From contig CAWDMX010000004.1 of assembly GCA_963803545.1 (NCBI GenBank), forward strand, positions 930,001 to 994,000: 64,000 nt of DNA. Direction: 5' to 3'. Numbering within the stretch: position 1 is the stretch's first letter; each line of letters starts with the position of its first letter. Source of the stretch: Legionella_C sp963803545 (GTDB lineage: Bacteria > Pseudomonadota > Gammaproteobacteria > Legionellales > Legionellaceae). Of this stretch, positions 50,155 to 59,104 are shown piece after piece. Both the position numbers and the translations under genes were made by a program. The notes under the pieces are model-generated. The model saw only the letters and a program-made list of their open reading frames with translations, was not told where the DNA came from and ran no database searches.

Positions 50155-50346
50155 TCACGTAACGTGGACATCTTGGGTTTTTAGGGCCAAGTCTTCGCTT
50201 ATAACCCGCGTATCCTGAGCAATTTTTTTGCAAAACGGATAGCAACGGCTGTCACTCTCATAACGTTTAAATGCAGCAAAATATTTGCCGCATTTACTTT
50301 TCGTATCGGCAAGATAGCGTAAAAAAGGCCGGCTTATTAGTAACAT
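50155..50346 (-). CDS. Doubtful 63-residue ORF upstream of dinB
   Basis: Basic protein with three Cys (KSKCGKYFAAFKRYESDSRC then YPFCKKIAQ). No signal peptide, no recognised family and only a weak ribosome site. It lies 12 bp upstream of dinB on the same strand and could be a leader gene or a chance ORF. Confidence 0.28.
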   Translation of the reverse strand: MLLISRPFLRYLADTKSKCGKYFAAFKRYESDSRCYPFCKKIAQDTRVISEDLALKTQDVHVT

Positions 50347-50513
50347 CTGTACTACACTAGTTGCACGGCTAATGGTTTATTTGGCTCACTATATCAAAAT
50401 TAAAAATATACGATTTTAAATTTAACCGATAAGCACGTAAGCGTAGTCAGGAAGCTTACAAATTTAATTCTCTGATTGTATCATCTTCTGAACTTAAACT
50501 ACCAAGGGATTCT

Positions 50514-50822
50514 ATGCGCATTAATGGACATAAGGTGCTTCTCTCAACTGAGGCGAACGAAATCTGGATATCCTTTGGTGTTTACAGAGGAACTTTAGCT
50601 CAATTGATAGCTTTTCGGAAAAGTTTTGATTACGAATGCTACCGTTTCGGAAACGGCTATTTTAATTTGGCCAAATGGAAAACTATAATTGCCGACAATC
50701 ATCAGCACCAAGGGTATCCTTTAGAAGTAGGTTTGTGTAACACATCTGGTGCAATGAGTATTTCTTGGGACGATTTAGAGGCTTTAATGGTAATGGCACG
50801 AGAGTACGCGGCTGCAATGTGA
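50514..50822 (+). CDS. Small soluble protein of unknown function
   Basis: 102 residues with a good SD (AAGGGA, 6 nt before ATG). Sequence features: WISFGVYRGTLAQLIAFRKS, then YRFGNGYFNLAKWKTIIAD, and Trp/Asp-rich SISWDDLEALMVMAREYAA. No signal, no membrane span, no family recognised. It precedes the methionine transporter operon by ~145 bp; no functional link is visible. Confidence 0.65.
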   Translation: MRINGHKVLLSTEANEIWISFGVYRGTLAQLIAFRKSFDYECYRFGNGYFNLAKWKTIIADNHQHQGYPLEVGLCNTSGAMSISWDDLEALMVMAREYAAAM

Positions 50823-50968
50823 TGCGAAGTACCAGTCCACACGCAAACCAAATTACCAACTTGAGCCTTACCTATACTTTTCAACAAAATTTAAATTTGT
50901 TTTATAAACTTGTTAAAAAACTGATAGTATCTACCTTTTATTGCAAAACACTATTTTGGTAACCACTG

Positions 50969-51991
50969 GTGATTGAATTAATTGGTTTAAATAAAAAATT
51001 TTCATCTCTTAAAGCGCTGAATAATATTAATCTATTTATTCAAGAAGGTGAAATATTTGCAATTATTGGTAAGAGTGGTGCAGGCAAGTCGACACTTTTG
51101 CGTTCTATCAATTTACTGGACCAGCCTGATGTGGGTGAAGTATATATTGATAATGAAAACATTACTCTACTGAATCCCGCAAAGCTTCGTAAAATACGTC
51201 ATAAAATAGCTATGATTTTTCAACATTTTAATTTATTAGCTCGTAAAGATGTTTACGACAATATCGCCCTGCCTATGCGAATTCAGAAAATAGAGGAGTC
51301 CGTTATTGCTACTAAGATAACGGAGTTGCTTGCAGTAGTTGGCTTAAGCGATAAAAAAAACGCGTATCCTAACGAGCTGAGTGGTGGACAAAAGCAACGG
51401 GTTGCTATAGCCCGTGCGCTTAGTTGCTCGCCCAAAATCATTTTATGCGATGAAGCAACCTCAGCCTTAGACCCCGCCTCTACGGAATCCATTCTGCAAT
51501 TGCTCAAAAAAATAAATCAGCTTTATGGCATTACTATTGTGTTAATCACTCATGAAATGAATGTGGTAAAAAAAATATGCCACCGACTTGCGGTGATGGA
51601 AAAAGGCAGCATTATCGAGCTAAGCCCTTTGACGGATGTTTTTTACAACAAAGGTCCTGCGGCTCAACTGTTGTACGAACAGTTAAGTCCAGAATTACCT
51701 CAGAGTCTTACTAAACGCCTGAACGCCATCCCTACAGACAAGCCGGTATTGCGCCTTTTTTTCCAAGGAGACACAGCAACAACCCCATTTATCAGTCGTG
51801 TTAGTCGCGAGCTGTGTATTGATATTACAATTTTACTAGCAAACATCGATCGATTTGATAGTTTAACCTGCGGCGTTCTGGTTATCGAATTGGAGGCAAG
51901 TCCTCTTTGTTTAACTGAGTTTATAAAGCGTTGTGAAGCAGCGCAATTATCTGTTGAGGTTTTAGGTTATGTCACCAACTCTTTATTTTGA
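50969..51991 (+). CDS. metN: Methionine ABC transporter ATP-binding protein
   Basis: ATPase of the D-/L-methionine importer. 340 residues. Walker A IGKSGAGKSTLLRSI, Q-loop FQHFNLLARKDVYDN, signature LSGGQKQRVAIARAL, Walker B IILCDEATSALDP, H-loop VLITHEMNVV. The C-terminal ~95 residues form the NIL regulatory domain that binds methionine and inhibits transport. The start is GTG at 50969. No SAM riboswitch or clear MetJ box repeat is recognised upstream (50823-50968). It overlaps metI by 23 nt. Confidence 0.95.
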   Translation: MIELIGLNKKFSSLKALNNINLFIQEGEIFAIIGKSGAGKSTLLRSINLLDQPDVGEVYIDNENITLLNPAKLRKIRHKIAMIFQHFNLLARKDVYDNIALPMRIQKIEESVIATKITELLAVVGLSDKKNAYPNELSGGQKQRVAIARALSCSPKIILCDEATSALDPASTESILQLLKKINQLYGITIVLITHEMNVVKKICHRLAVMEKGSIIELSPLTDVFYNKGPAAQLLYEQLSPELPQSLTKRLNAIPTDKPVLRLFFQGDTATTPFISRVSRELCIDITILLANIDRFDSLTCGVLVIELEASPLCLTEFIKRCEAAQLSVEVLGYVTNSLF

Positions 51992-52604
51992 ACTAGCAAA
52001 AGCTACGGTTGAAACGGTTTATATGGTGTGTGTAAGCACTGGTTTTTCGGTGCTCTTTGGTTTACCTTTAGGCGTACTTCTGTTTTCAAGCAGGTCCTTA
52101 CAACGACACCCTTTGCTTGCTAACAGCATCTCTGTTTTTATTAATAGCAGCCGCTCAATCCCGTTTATCATTTTATTAGTAGCGCTTATACCGGTTACGC
52201 GATTTATTGTAGGCAGCTCAATAGGTATCAATGCCGCTTTAGTTCCACTAACTCTGGGCGCCATTCCTTTTTACGCCCGCTTGGTAAATGACGCCCTGCA
52301 TAATTTGCCAAAAGGATTAATTGAAGCCGGTACAGCAATGGGTGCTTCTCGAGTGCAATTGATTGGACGCATCCTGATACCTGAAGCTACGTCTTCATTA
52401 ATTCAAGCAACAACCGTAACTGCTATTGCCTTAGTCAACTATTCTGCCATGGCCGGTACTATTGGCGGCGGTGGCCTGGGCGACCTCGCTATTCGCTACG
52501 GTTACCAGCGCTTTGACACAACAGTTATGCTCGCAACGGTTTTAATTTTGATTGTTTTAGTACAAGTAATACAAATGATTGGTGATAAGTTGGCAAAAAT
52601 TTAA
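51969..52604 (+). CDS. metI: Methionine ABC transporter permease
   Basis: Inner-membrane channel subunit, 211 residues, five membrane segments. The EAA coupling loop is LPKGLIEAGTAMGASRVQLI, followed by AMAGTIGGGGLGDLAIRYGY, both characteristic of MetI. Overlaps metN upstream; metQ starts 40 nt downstream, completing the transporter. Confidence 0.95.
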   Translation: MSPTLYFELAKATVETVYMVCVSTGFSVLFGLPLGVLLFSSRSLQRHPLLANSISVFINSSRSIPFIILLVALIPVTRFIVGSSIGINAALVPLTLGAIPFYARLVNDALHNLPKGLIEAGTAMGASRVQLIGRILIPEATSSLIQATTVTAIALVNYSAMAGTIGGGGLGDLAIRYGYQRFDTTVMLATVLILIVLVQVIQMIGDKLAKI

Positions 52605-52644
52605 ATGCGTGGTTAAATTGTATTTTTTTTAAGTTGCGAAATGT

Positions 52645-53421
52645 ATGCGTCCTCTATTTATTGTTGGTTTTACTTTTTTACTTTTAAGTTGCGGAAAACC
52701 GGATCCCAATCATATTAAAATTGGTACCGTTTCAGGGGTTGAAACTCAATTATTTGAAGTAGCCAAAGACGTGGCGTACAAAGAGTGCGGTGTCAAAGTT
52801 ACTATTGTCGAATTTAATGATTATAATCTGCCCAATACGGCTCTTGACGACGGCAGCATCGATGCCAACGCTTTCCAACATCTTCCCTACTACCAAGACG
52901 CCATTAAAAGACATCATTATTCTTTTGAAATTATAGGAAAAACCTTTATTTTCCCTATGGCTGTTTATTCAGCTAAATTTAAGCGCCTACAAGATTTACC
53001 TCAAAACGCACTTATTGCAATACCAAACGACGTAAGCAATCAAGCCCGGGCATTACGTCTTCTTAACGACGCAGGTGCTATTAGTTTAAAGCCTTCCGCT
53101 CAGGGTGCGCTTAATGAGATTGTGAAAAATCCTAAAAAATTTCGCTTTAAGGAATTGGACGGCGCGCAGTTAACCCGTGTTCTCCCGGATGTTGACGCAG
53201 CAATTATCAACACTACCTTTGCGCGTCTCGTCGGTTTGGATGTCTATAAAGATGGGTTAGTGCACGAAAAATCGGACTCGCCCTATGCTAATTTAATTGT
53301 AACCAAACCGAATGCTTTAAGAATGGCCGCCTTGCAATGTTTTGTTCGCGCCCTTCATTCTCCAGAAGTGCAAAATAAAGCAAAAATATTATTTGGAAAC
53401 TCGGCAATCGCGGCGTGGTAG
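52645..53421 (+). CDS. metQ: Methionine-binding lipoprotein
   Basis: Substrate-binding lipoprotein of the MetNIQ importer. 258 residues. Signal peptide with lipobox LLSCG (Cys ~16). Family segments: HIKIGTVSGVETQLFEVAKD, IVEFNDYNLPNTALDDGSID with ANAFQHLPYYQD, YSAKFKRLQDLPQNALIAIP, NDVSNQARALRLLNDAGAI. Anchored to the membrane at the periplasmic side. Third gene of the operon. Confidence 0.95.
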   Translation: MRPLFIVGFTFLLLSCGKPDPNHIKIGTVSGVETQLFEVAKDVAYKECGVKVTIVEFNDYNLPNTALDDGSIDANAFQHLPYYQDAIKRHHYSFEIIGKTFIFPMAVYSAKFKRLQDLPQNALIAIPNDVSNQARALRLLNDAGAISLKPSAQGALNEIVKNPKKFRFKELDGAQLTRVLPDVDAAIINTTFARLVGLDVYKDGLVHEKSDSPYANLIVTKPNALRMAALQCFVRALHSPEVQNKAKILFGNSAIAAW

Positions 53422-53482
53422 CACCTTAATATTATCTTAATAAAAATAAACTATACTTATCAAAAGTTTTGGAGTGAAGAGT

Positions 53483-54922
53483 ATGAGTAATTTAATTGGT
53501 AGTGCCATAAGAGCAGTTGGTGAACGCGTGTCTCCAACGCCTAAAACGGACGATAGTTTTCTTCAGATAACCCTTAAAAAGGGTTTTGTTAAATCCATAA
53601 AAGCTCTAAAAACCTTAAGCGCCGCATCAACTTTTTCATCCCTAGCAAGCGCTAAGGCCGACGGTCAAAATAATAACGGCTTTACCTTACCCAATGGCAA
53701 TAGTATTTTTGCGCAATTAAGCACCCCCGAAAATCATAATCAATTGGCTACAATAAATGGCTTGTTTCTTAATCGAGAGGACATCGCCGACCAATATGCG
53801 ATTGAATACAAGGCGTTGAGTGCAATGTTGGCCACGTCCGGGAAATATAATTTTCATAAGTTTTCAGCAAAAGCTCAAGAAATTAGAAACGAGGTAATTG
53901 AGAAAACTACTCAGAAACTTGAAGAAGAACATGAAAGCTTCCGTGATACTGTTTCAACCCCCGCATTTAAGACAAGCCTTGGCTTAACCTCTGAGGGCGA
54001 TTTTACTGCAGCAAAAGAGCATTTAATTAAACAGCATGAAAATAACTACAAAAAAGTTTTGAGTGATTTTTCAGAGTCCGCGGAAAAAGATATTGCCGCC
54101 CTCAAAAAAACCTATGAAAACGAAGTGCTCAAAATTCAATACATGCAACTTCACGCCGCTAATAATACACGAAGCAAAGAAGCTATAGAGGCGCTTTATC
54201 AGCAGCAAAAGAACGCTGACACTGAAGGTTTAGGCGTGGGCGGGGATTTAGATTCTGATAATAAGTACAGTGATATTACTATGAAGCAATTAGATGCCCA
54301 GCTTCAATCCTCCCTGTCTATAACAGGCCGGCAAATGCAAATTAGTGAGGACGGTAAAGTAATTTCTGTTGCACTACCCAAATTTGATATTTTATCCGAA
54401 TTTTTTGGTTTTCATAGTGAACGCACCGAGGCAATTATGGACGCCTGTATGCGATTAAAAATTAATGGCGCGGATGCGGTTAACATTGATTTGGTTATTC
54501 CAGAAAATAGAGAAAATAATAATGACAATGCCAGCGGTAAAATTACCGATCTTAGGGCGTTAAAGACAGTACAAGACGCTTTTCGCGCCGCTGTGAAAGC
54601 CGGCTTTGATCCAAACGAACGGGATGACCCAAACCCTAAAGCCGAAGAAAACGCTAAAATTGTTGATATTACCCTCACGCTCAATGGTCGAAAAATCAAA
54701 GCGAAGGATGTATTTTCCAGTGAAGAAATGAAAGAACTCAAGGGTATTAAAACTAAGCGGGAACGGTATTTTGAGAATAAACTAGGAAAACCAATCAGTC
54801 CGAGTGACCGGAATCATCACAGTTTTAAAGAAAGTTTTAACGAAGCCAAAACACGTGCAGAGCAGCAACCGGCGGCTGAGCCAAACGAAAACCCGGACCA
54901 TCCTGCACCTCCTGCAGCATAA
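53483..54922 (+). CDS. Orphan coiled-coil protein, effector-like
   Basis: About 479 residues from ATG 53483 (GGAG 9-12 nt upstream; a GTG at 53474 would add three residues). Residues ~95-250 are rich in Glu/Lys heptads (KAQEIRNEVIEKTTQKLEEE; SAEKDIAALKKTYENEVLKI) and probably coiled coil. A second region (SEFFGFHSERTEAIMDACMR; GADAVNIDLVIPE) looks globular. The C-terminus is hydrophilic and Pro/Glu-rich (AEQQPAAEPNENPDHPAPP). No signal peptide and no family. Such architecture is common among Dot/Icm substrates, but nothing proves secretion. Confidence 0.72.
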   Translation: MSNLIGSAIRAVGERVSPTPKTDDSFLQITLKKGFVKSIKALKTLSAASTFSSLASAKADGQNNNGFTLPNGNSIFAQLSTPENHNQLATINGLFLNREDIADQYAIEYKALSAMLATSGKYNFHKFSAKAQEIRNEVIEKTTQKLEEEHESFRDTVSTPAFKTSLGLTSEGDFTAAKEHLIKQHENNYKKVLSDFSESAEKDIAALKKTYENEVLKIQYMQLHAANNTRSKEAIEALYQQQKNADTEGLGVGGDLDSDNKYSDITMKQLDAQLQSSLSITGRQMQISEDGKVISVALPKFDILSEFFGFHSERTEAIMDACMRLKINGADAVNIDLVIPENRENNNDNASGKITDLRALKTVQDAFRAAVKAGFDPNERDDPNPKAEENAKIVDITLTLNGRKIKAKDVFSSEEMKELKGIKTKRERYFENKLGKPISPSDRNHHSFKESFNEAKTRAEQQPAAEPNENPDHPAPPAA

Positions 54923-54931
54923 TATTCGCAG

Positions 54932-55378
54932 TTATTCGTCTAGGGGAAAGGCTAAGTCATCAAAAACGAGGGTTAGATATTTTAAGGCGCTGGGAGCAAG
55001 CGGGTTTTGCAGCGCCGCTATTTGATAACTTAAAACATTGTTCGTAACGCTGGGGTTGGTTACAACAATTCTCGTTTTCACGTATTCGCCTTTTCTATTA
55101 ATAAACGCGAGCGATGCTTTCATGGCGTAGGGATTGTTTTTATCATTCCAAAGATTTAAAAAATCCTGTAAGCGAACAATGCCTGCTTGCCCTGATTTTT
55201 TTGGCTGTAAATAACTGACGTACGCACTTTGCAACGTTACATTAAGAATATAGTTTTTGTCGTGCAAGGTAGCAATAGACGCACGATTAGCATTCTGAAA
55301 AAAAGTAAGCTTGCTCGTTGCGTTTGCGTGCGCCAAGGCTGTTACGAGCAATAAACTCCATACCAATATAGATTTCAT
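54932..55378 (-). CDS. Secreted protein of unknown function
   Basis: 148 residues with a signal peptide (MKSILVWSLLLVTALAHANA, cleavage near residue 20). The mature part is beta-rich: RASIATLHDKNYILNVTLQS, then GIVRLQDFLNLWND and YLTLVFDDLAF. No cysteine pairs, no family recognised. It follows wrbA by 3 nt on the same strand, so the two are probably co-transcribed. It converges on the coiled-coil gene. Confidence 0.75.
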   Translation of the reverse strand: MKSILVWSLLLVTALAHANATSKLTFFQNANRASIATLHDKNYILNVTLQSAYVSYLQPKKSGQAGIVRLQDFLNLWNDKNNPYAMKASLAFINRKGEYVKTRIVVTNPSVTNNVLSYQIAALQNPLAPSALKYLTLVFDDLAFPLDE

Positions 55379-55381
55379 AAT

Positions 55382-55981
55382 TTATCCTGATATTTTTAAT
55401 GCTAATGTTGAAATTCGTTGTCCCATACATTTTGCGAGTGTTATTTCATCATCACTAATAACGTTATCGTTATTAGCACCACCCACATGGCTTACACCAT
55501 AGGGTGTGCCGCCGGTCTGCGTTGCCGTTAAACTGGGTTCGCTGTAAGGAACACCTACAATCACCATGCCGTGATGCAGCAAAGGCAACATCATGCTTGT
55601 TAGCGTCGTTTCCTGCCCACCATGCATCGAAGAGGTTGATGTAAAAACACAAGCAGGCTTATTAATTAAATCCCCAGCAAGCCATAACGCACTGGTTGAG
55701 TCAATGAAATATTTTAAGGGCGCCGCTATATTTCCAAAACGCGTAGGACTTCCTAAAGCCAGTCCTTTGGCATTCTTTAAATCGTCCAAGCTTACATAAG
55801 GGGCACCGTGCTCTGGAACCATGGCCGAGGATATCTCGCAGGTGGGGGAAACCGGGGGCACGGTGCGTATTCGCGCCTCGATACCCTCTACAGATTCAAC
55901 ACCACGCGCTATATAATTAGCCAATTTTGCGGTTGAACCGTACTGAGAATAAAATAATATTAAGATATAGGGGGTTGCCAT
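55382..55981 (-). CDS. wrbA: NAD(P)H:quinone oxidoreductase, WrbA type
   Basis: Flavodoxin-like FMN enzyme giving two-electron reduction of quinones. 199 residues. FMN-phosphate loop LFYSQYGSTAKLANYIARGV, then GLALGSPTRFGNIAAPLKYF, FTSTSSMHGGQETTLTSMML and GTPYGVSHVGG, all standard in WrbA. Cytoplasmic. It lies upstream of the secreted orphan gene on the minus strand and diverges from nrdA with ~290 bp between. Confidence 0.93.
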   Translation of the reverse strand: MATPYILILFYSQYGSTAKLANYIARGVESVEGIEARIRTVPPVSPTCEISSAMVPEHGAPYVSLDDLKNAKGLALGSPTRFGNIAAPLKYFIDSTSALWLAGDLINKPACVFTSTSSMHGGQETTLTSMMLPLLHHGMVIVGVPYSEPSLTATQTGGTPYGVSHVGGANNDNVISDDEITLAKCMGQRISTLALKISG

Positions 55982-56100
55982 TGTCTGTCCTTACACACGC
56001 ATTTTTAAGTGCAATTACTATAGCATATTCCCCTCAAAAAACAGTAGAACCTTCGCAAAATCAAACCCTTAATCAATCCGCTGTTTGATTATACCCACAC

Positions 56101-56177
56101 GTTATCAACAGCATATCTTCAGGTTATAACACTACATATACCTTATTTAAAATTTAAACTATACTAGATATAGTATT
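56101..56177 (+). promoter_or_regulatory. Putative nrdAB control region: DnaA-like box and two NrdR-like boxes
   Basis: TTATCAACA (56102-56110) differs from the DnaA box TTATCCACA at one base. ACACTACATATACC (56129-56142) and ATACTAGATATAGTAT (56161-56176) resemble the NrdR box pattern ACAnwATATwTTGT, with centres about 32 bp apart, near three helical turns as is usual for NrdR box pairs. Assigned by pattern and position only. Confidence 0.4.
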
Positions 56178-56271
56178 CTATTCGTTATTCATGCTAACAT
56201 AATTCGTTATTTGTTAACGCACATTCTAGTCTAATAATAGTATTAGGCTAGCAAGCCCAAGGGGGAAAATA

Positions 56272-59094
56272 ATGTCGGTATTACTTGATCCGGTACGGGA
56301 ACAATTTTCACTGGATAAACAAGATCCAGCGGTACAAGTTTCTGGTTTATTATCAACCCTAAAACGCGATGGCAGTGTGGTTAAATACGACGATAATAAA
56401 ATTAGAAAAGCCGTCACCAAAGCGTTTATTGCGGTAGAAGGAAGCAACGCTACTGCCTCGACTCGTATTCGTCATATTATTGATGATATTACCAAGCAAA
56501 TTAACCACGTCTTTATTCGCCGCTTTCCAAGCGGTGGTACGGTACATATTGAAGATATTCAAGATTTAGTAGAGTTAGCGTTGATGCGCAGCAGCGAGCA
56601 TAAAGTTGCTCGCGCTTATGTTATCTACCGCAACGAGCACAATAAAGCACGTGAAGAAAACAGTAGTGATGCAAGTTCTGACGACTCTGCTCTACTAATT
56701 ACTATGCCAAATGGCAGTTTAAAGCCTCTTGATTTAGAGCGTATCACAACCATTGTTAGTGAAGCCTGCCGCAATCTTGCCGAAGTTCAAATTGAGCCGG
56801 TAATTAAGGACGCTTTACGTAACTTATACAACAAAGCTAAGTTAAACGACGTGCACAAAGCACTCATCATGTCGGCACGCGCCCTTGTTGAAAAAGAACC
56901 GAATTACAGCCACGTTAGCGCTCGTTTATTGCTGGATGGTCTGAGAGCGGAAGCCTTAAACCGATTAGCAATTCAGGAGGAAGCAACTTTTGATGAAATG
57001 ACCGGCCTATATCCTCGTTATTTCAAAGCCTATATTGCCCACGGTATCAACCAAGGTATTTTAGATTCAAAATTAGCCGATTTTAACCTTGAAGAATTAG
57101 GCAAAGCACTATTACCTGAACGGGATATGAAATTCAGTTACCTCAGTTTACAAACCCTTTACGACAGATATTTTATCCACGACAACGATATTCGCTACGA
57201 GCTTCCACAAGCATTTTTTATGCGTGTTGCAATGGGATTGGCAATGCGTGAAAAAAATAAAGAAGAGCGTGCGATTGAATTTTATACCCTGCTTTCGTCC
57301 TTTGATTATATGTCTTCTACTCCAACATTGTTTAATTCCGGGAGTGTTCGCCCTCAATTATCCAGCTGTTACTTAACAACCGTTCCTGATGATCTCGATG
57401 GTATTTATGGAGCCATTAAAGACAATGCTTTGTTGTCTAAATTTGCAGGCGGATTGGGCAATGACTGGACGCCTGTGCGCGGTATGGGCGCCCATATTAA
57501 AGGCACGAATGGCCGATCCCAGGGTGTTGTTCCCTTTTTAAACGTTGCGGATGCTACGGCTGTTGCGGTTAACCAAGGCGGTAAACGCAAAGGGGCGGTA
57601 TGCGCCTATTTGGAGTGCTGGCACAGCGATGTTGAAGAATTTTTAGAGTTGCGTAAAAACACCGGTGACGATCGCCGTCGTACCCACGATATGAATACCG
57701 CGCTGTGGATTCCTGATTTATTTATGAAAAGAGTGCATGAAGAAGGCGAATGGACGTTGTTTTCGCCCGACGAAGCACCGGAACTTCATGATTTGTACGG
57801 TATTGAGTTTGAAAATAAATACGCGATTTATGAAAATAAAGCTAAGCGTAATGAAATGCACAGTGCGCGTACAATTCCTGCATTAAAATTATGGCGAAAA
57901 ATGCTCTCTATGCTGTTTGAAACAGGACACCCCTGGCTCACCTTCAAAGACCCCTGCAATGTGCGCTCGCCGCAGCAACACGCCGGAGTCGTACACAGCT
58001 CTAATTTATGCACCGAAATTACTCTTAATACCTCGCAGGAAGAAATAGCAGTCTGTAATTTAGGCAGCATTAATCTGCCCGCGCACATCACCAACGGCGT
58101 ATTGGACACTGAAAAGCTAAAGAAAACTATAAAAACCGCTGTACGCATGCTCGATAACGTTATTGATATTAACTATTATTCCGTGCCCCAAGCCCGCAAC
58201 TCAAACCTTCAACATCGCCCCGTTGGATTAGGGCTTATGGGTTTTCAAGACGCCTTATACAAATTAAAATTGGATTATTCGTCCAACGAAGCCATTGAGT
58301 TTGCTGATGAGTCAATGGAAATCATTAGCTATTACGCTATTGAGGCATCTTCCTTGTTAGCCGCCGAGCGCGGCAGTTATTCCAGTTATGAGGGCTCACT
58401 ATGGAGCAAAGGAATTCTACCCATTGACTCCATCAATTTATTGCAACAAGCACGTGGCGGCTATTTAGAACAAAATCGTTCACAACGGCTTAATTGGGAA
58501 GCGTTACGCGTTAAAGTGCGTACTCAAGGTATGCGTAACTCCAATGTAATGGCTATTGCGCCCACCGCAACCATATCGAACATCTGCGGCGTTGCCCAAT
58601 CCATTGAACCGACTTATCAAAACTTATACGTTAAATCCAATCTATCCGGTGAGTTTACGGTTATTAATCCCTATTTAGTCGCGGATTTAAAGGCTCTGCA
58701 GTTGTGGGATGAAGTAATGGTTAACGATTTAAAGTTTTACAACGGCAGCGTTCAGCCCATCTCACGCATTCCTACCGCCTTGAAAAAACGCTACGCTACC
58801 GCCTTTGAAATAGAACCCAGTTGGCTAATTGAAGCCGGATCCAGACGGCAAAAATGGATAGACCAAGCCCAATCACTTAACATTTATATGGCTATGCCTT
58901 CTGGAAAAAAACTCGACCAACTGTACAAGCAAGCGTGGATTCGCGGTTTAAAAACCACCTATTATTTACGCAGCTTAGGCGCGAGCAATGCTGAAAAATC
59001 TACGGTTACTGACGGCGTTTTAAACGCTGTAAAATTAACCGAAGAACCCAAAGTCTGTTCTATTCTTGATCCCGACTGTGAAGCCTGTCAATAA
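56272..59094 (+). CDS. nrdA: Ribonucleoside-diphosphate reductase alpha subunit (class Ia)
   Basis: Reduces ribonucleotides to deoxyribonucleotides. 940 residues, longer than E. coli NrdA (761) because of an extended N-terminus with ATP-cone domain(s): VSGLLSTLKRDGSVVKYDDN near residue 24 and a second cone-like block LLITMPNGSLKPLDLERI near residue 137. Core: STPTLFNSGSVRPQLSSCYL (active-site Cys), NLCTEITLNTSQEEIAVCNL (radical Cys region), and PTATISNICGVAQSIEP. The C-terminal Cys pair lies in LDPDCEACQ. SD AAGGGGG before the start. nrdB follows 10 nt later. Confidence 0.96.
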   Translation: MSVLLDPVREQFSLDKQDPAVQVSGLLSTLKRDGSVVKYDDNKIRKAVTKAFIAVEGSNATASTRIRHIIDDITKQINHVFIRRFPSGGTVHIEDIQDLVELALMRSSEHKVARAYVIYRNEHNKAREENSSDASSDDSALLITMPNGSLKPLDLERITTIVSEACRNLAEVQIEPVIKDALRNLYNKAKLNDVHKALIMSARALVEKEPNYSHVSARLLLDGLRAEALNRLAIQEEATFDEMTGLYPRYFKAYIAHGINQGILDSKLADFNLEELGKALLPERDMKFSYLSLQTLYDRYFIHDNDIRYELPQAFFMRVAMGLAMREKNKEERAIEFYTLLSSFDYMSSTPTLFNSGSVRPQLSSCYLTTVPDDLDGIYGAIKDNALLSKFAGGLGNDWTPVRGMGAHIKGTNGRSQGVVPFLNVADATAVAVNQGGKRKGAVCAYLECWHSDVEEFLELRKNTGDDRRRTHDMNTALWIPDLFMKRVHEEGEWTLFSPDEAPELHDLYGIEFENKYAIYENKAKRNEMHSARTIPALKLWRKMLSMLFETGHPWLTFKDPCNVRSPQQHAGVVHSSNLCTEITLNTSQEEIAVCNLGSINLPAHITNGVLDTEKLKKTIKTAVRMLDNVIDINYYSVPQARNSNLQHRPVGLGLMGFQDALYKLKLDYSSNEAIEFADESMEIISYYAIEASSLLAAERGSYSSYEGSLWSKGILPIDSINLLQQARGGYLEQNRSQRLNWEALRVKVRTQGMRNSNVMAIAPTATISNICGVAQSIEPTYQNLYVKSNLSGEFTVINPYLVADLKALQLWDEVMVNDLKFYNGSVQPISRIPTALKKRYATAFEIEPSWLIEAGSRRQKWIDQAQSLNIYMAMPSGKKLDQLYKQAWIRGLKTTYYLRSLGASNAEKSTVTDGVLNAVKLTEEPKVCSILDPDCEACQ

Positions 59095-59104
59095 GGAAAA
59101 TATT

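Noticed and set aside
50823..50968. SAM riboswitch or MetJ box before metN
   Set aside because: Neither the conserved SAM-I core nor tandem AGACGTCT-like boxes can be found in this stretch.
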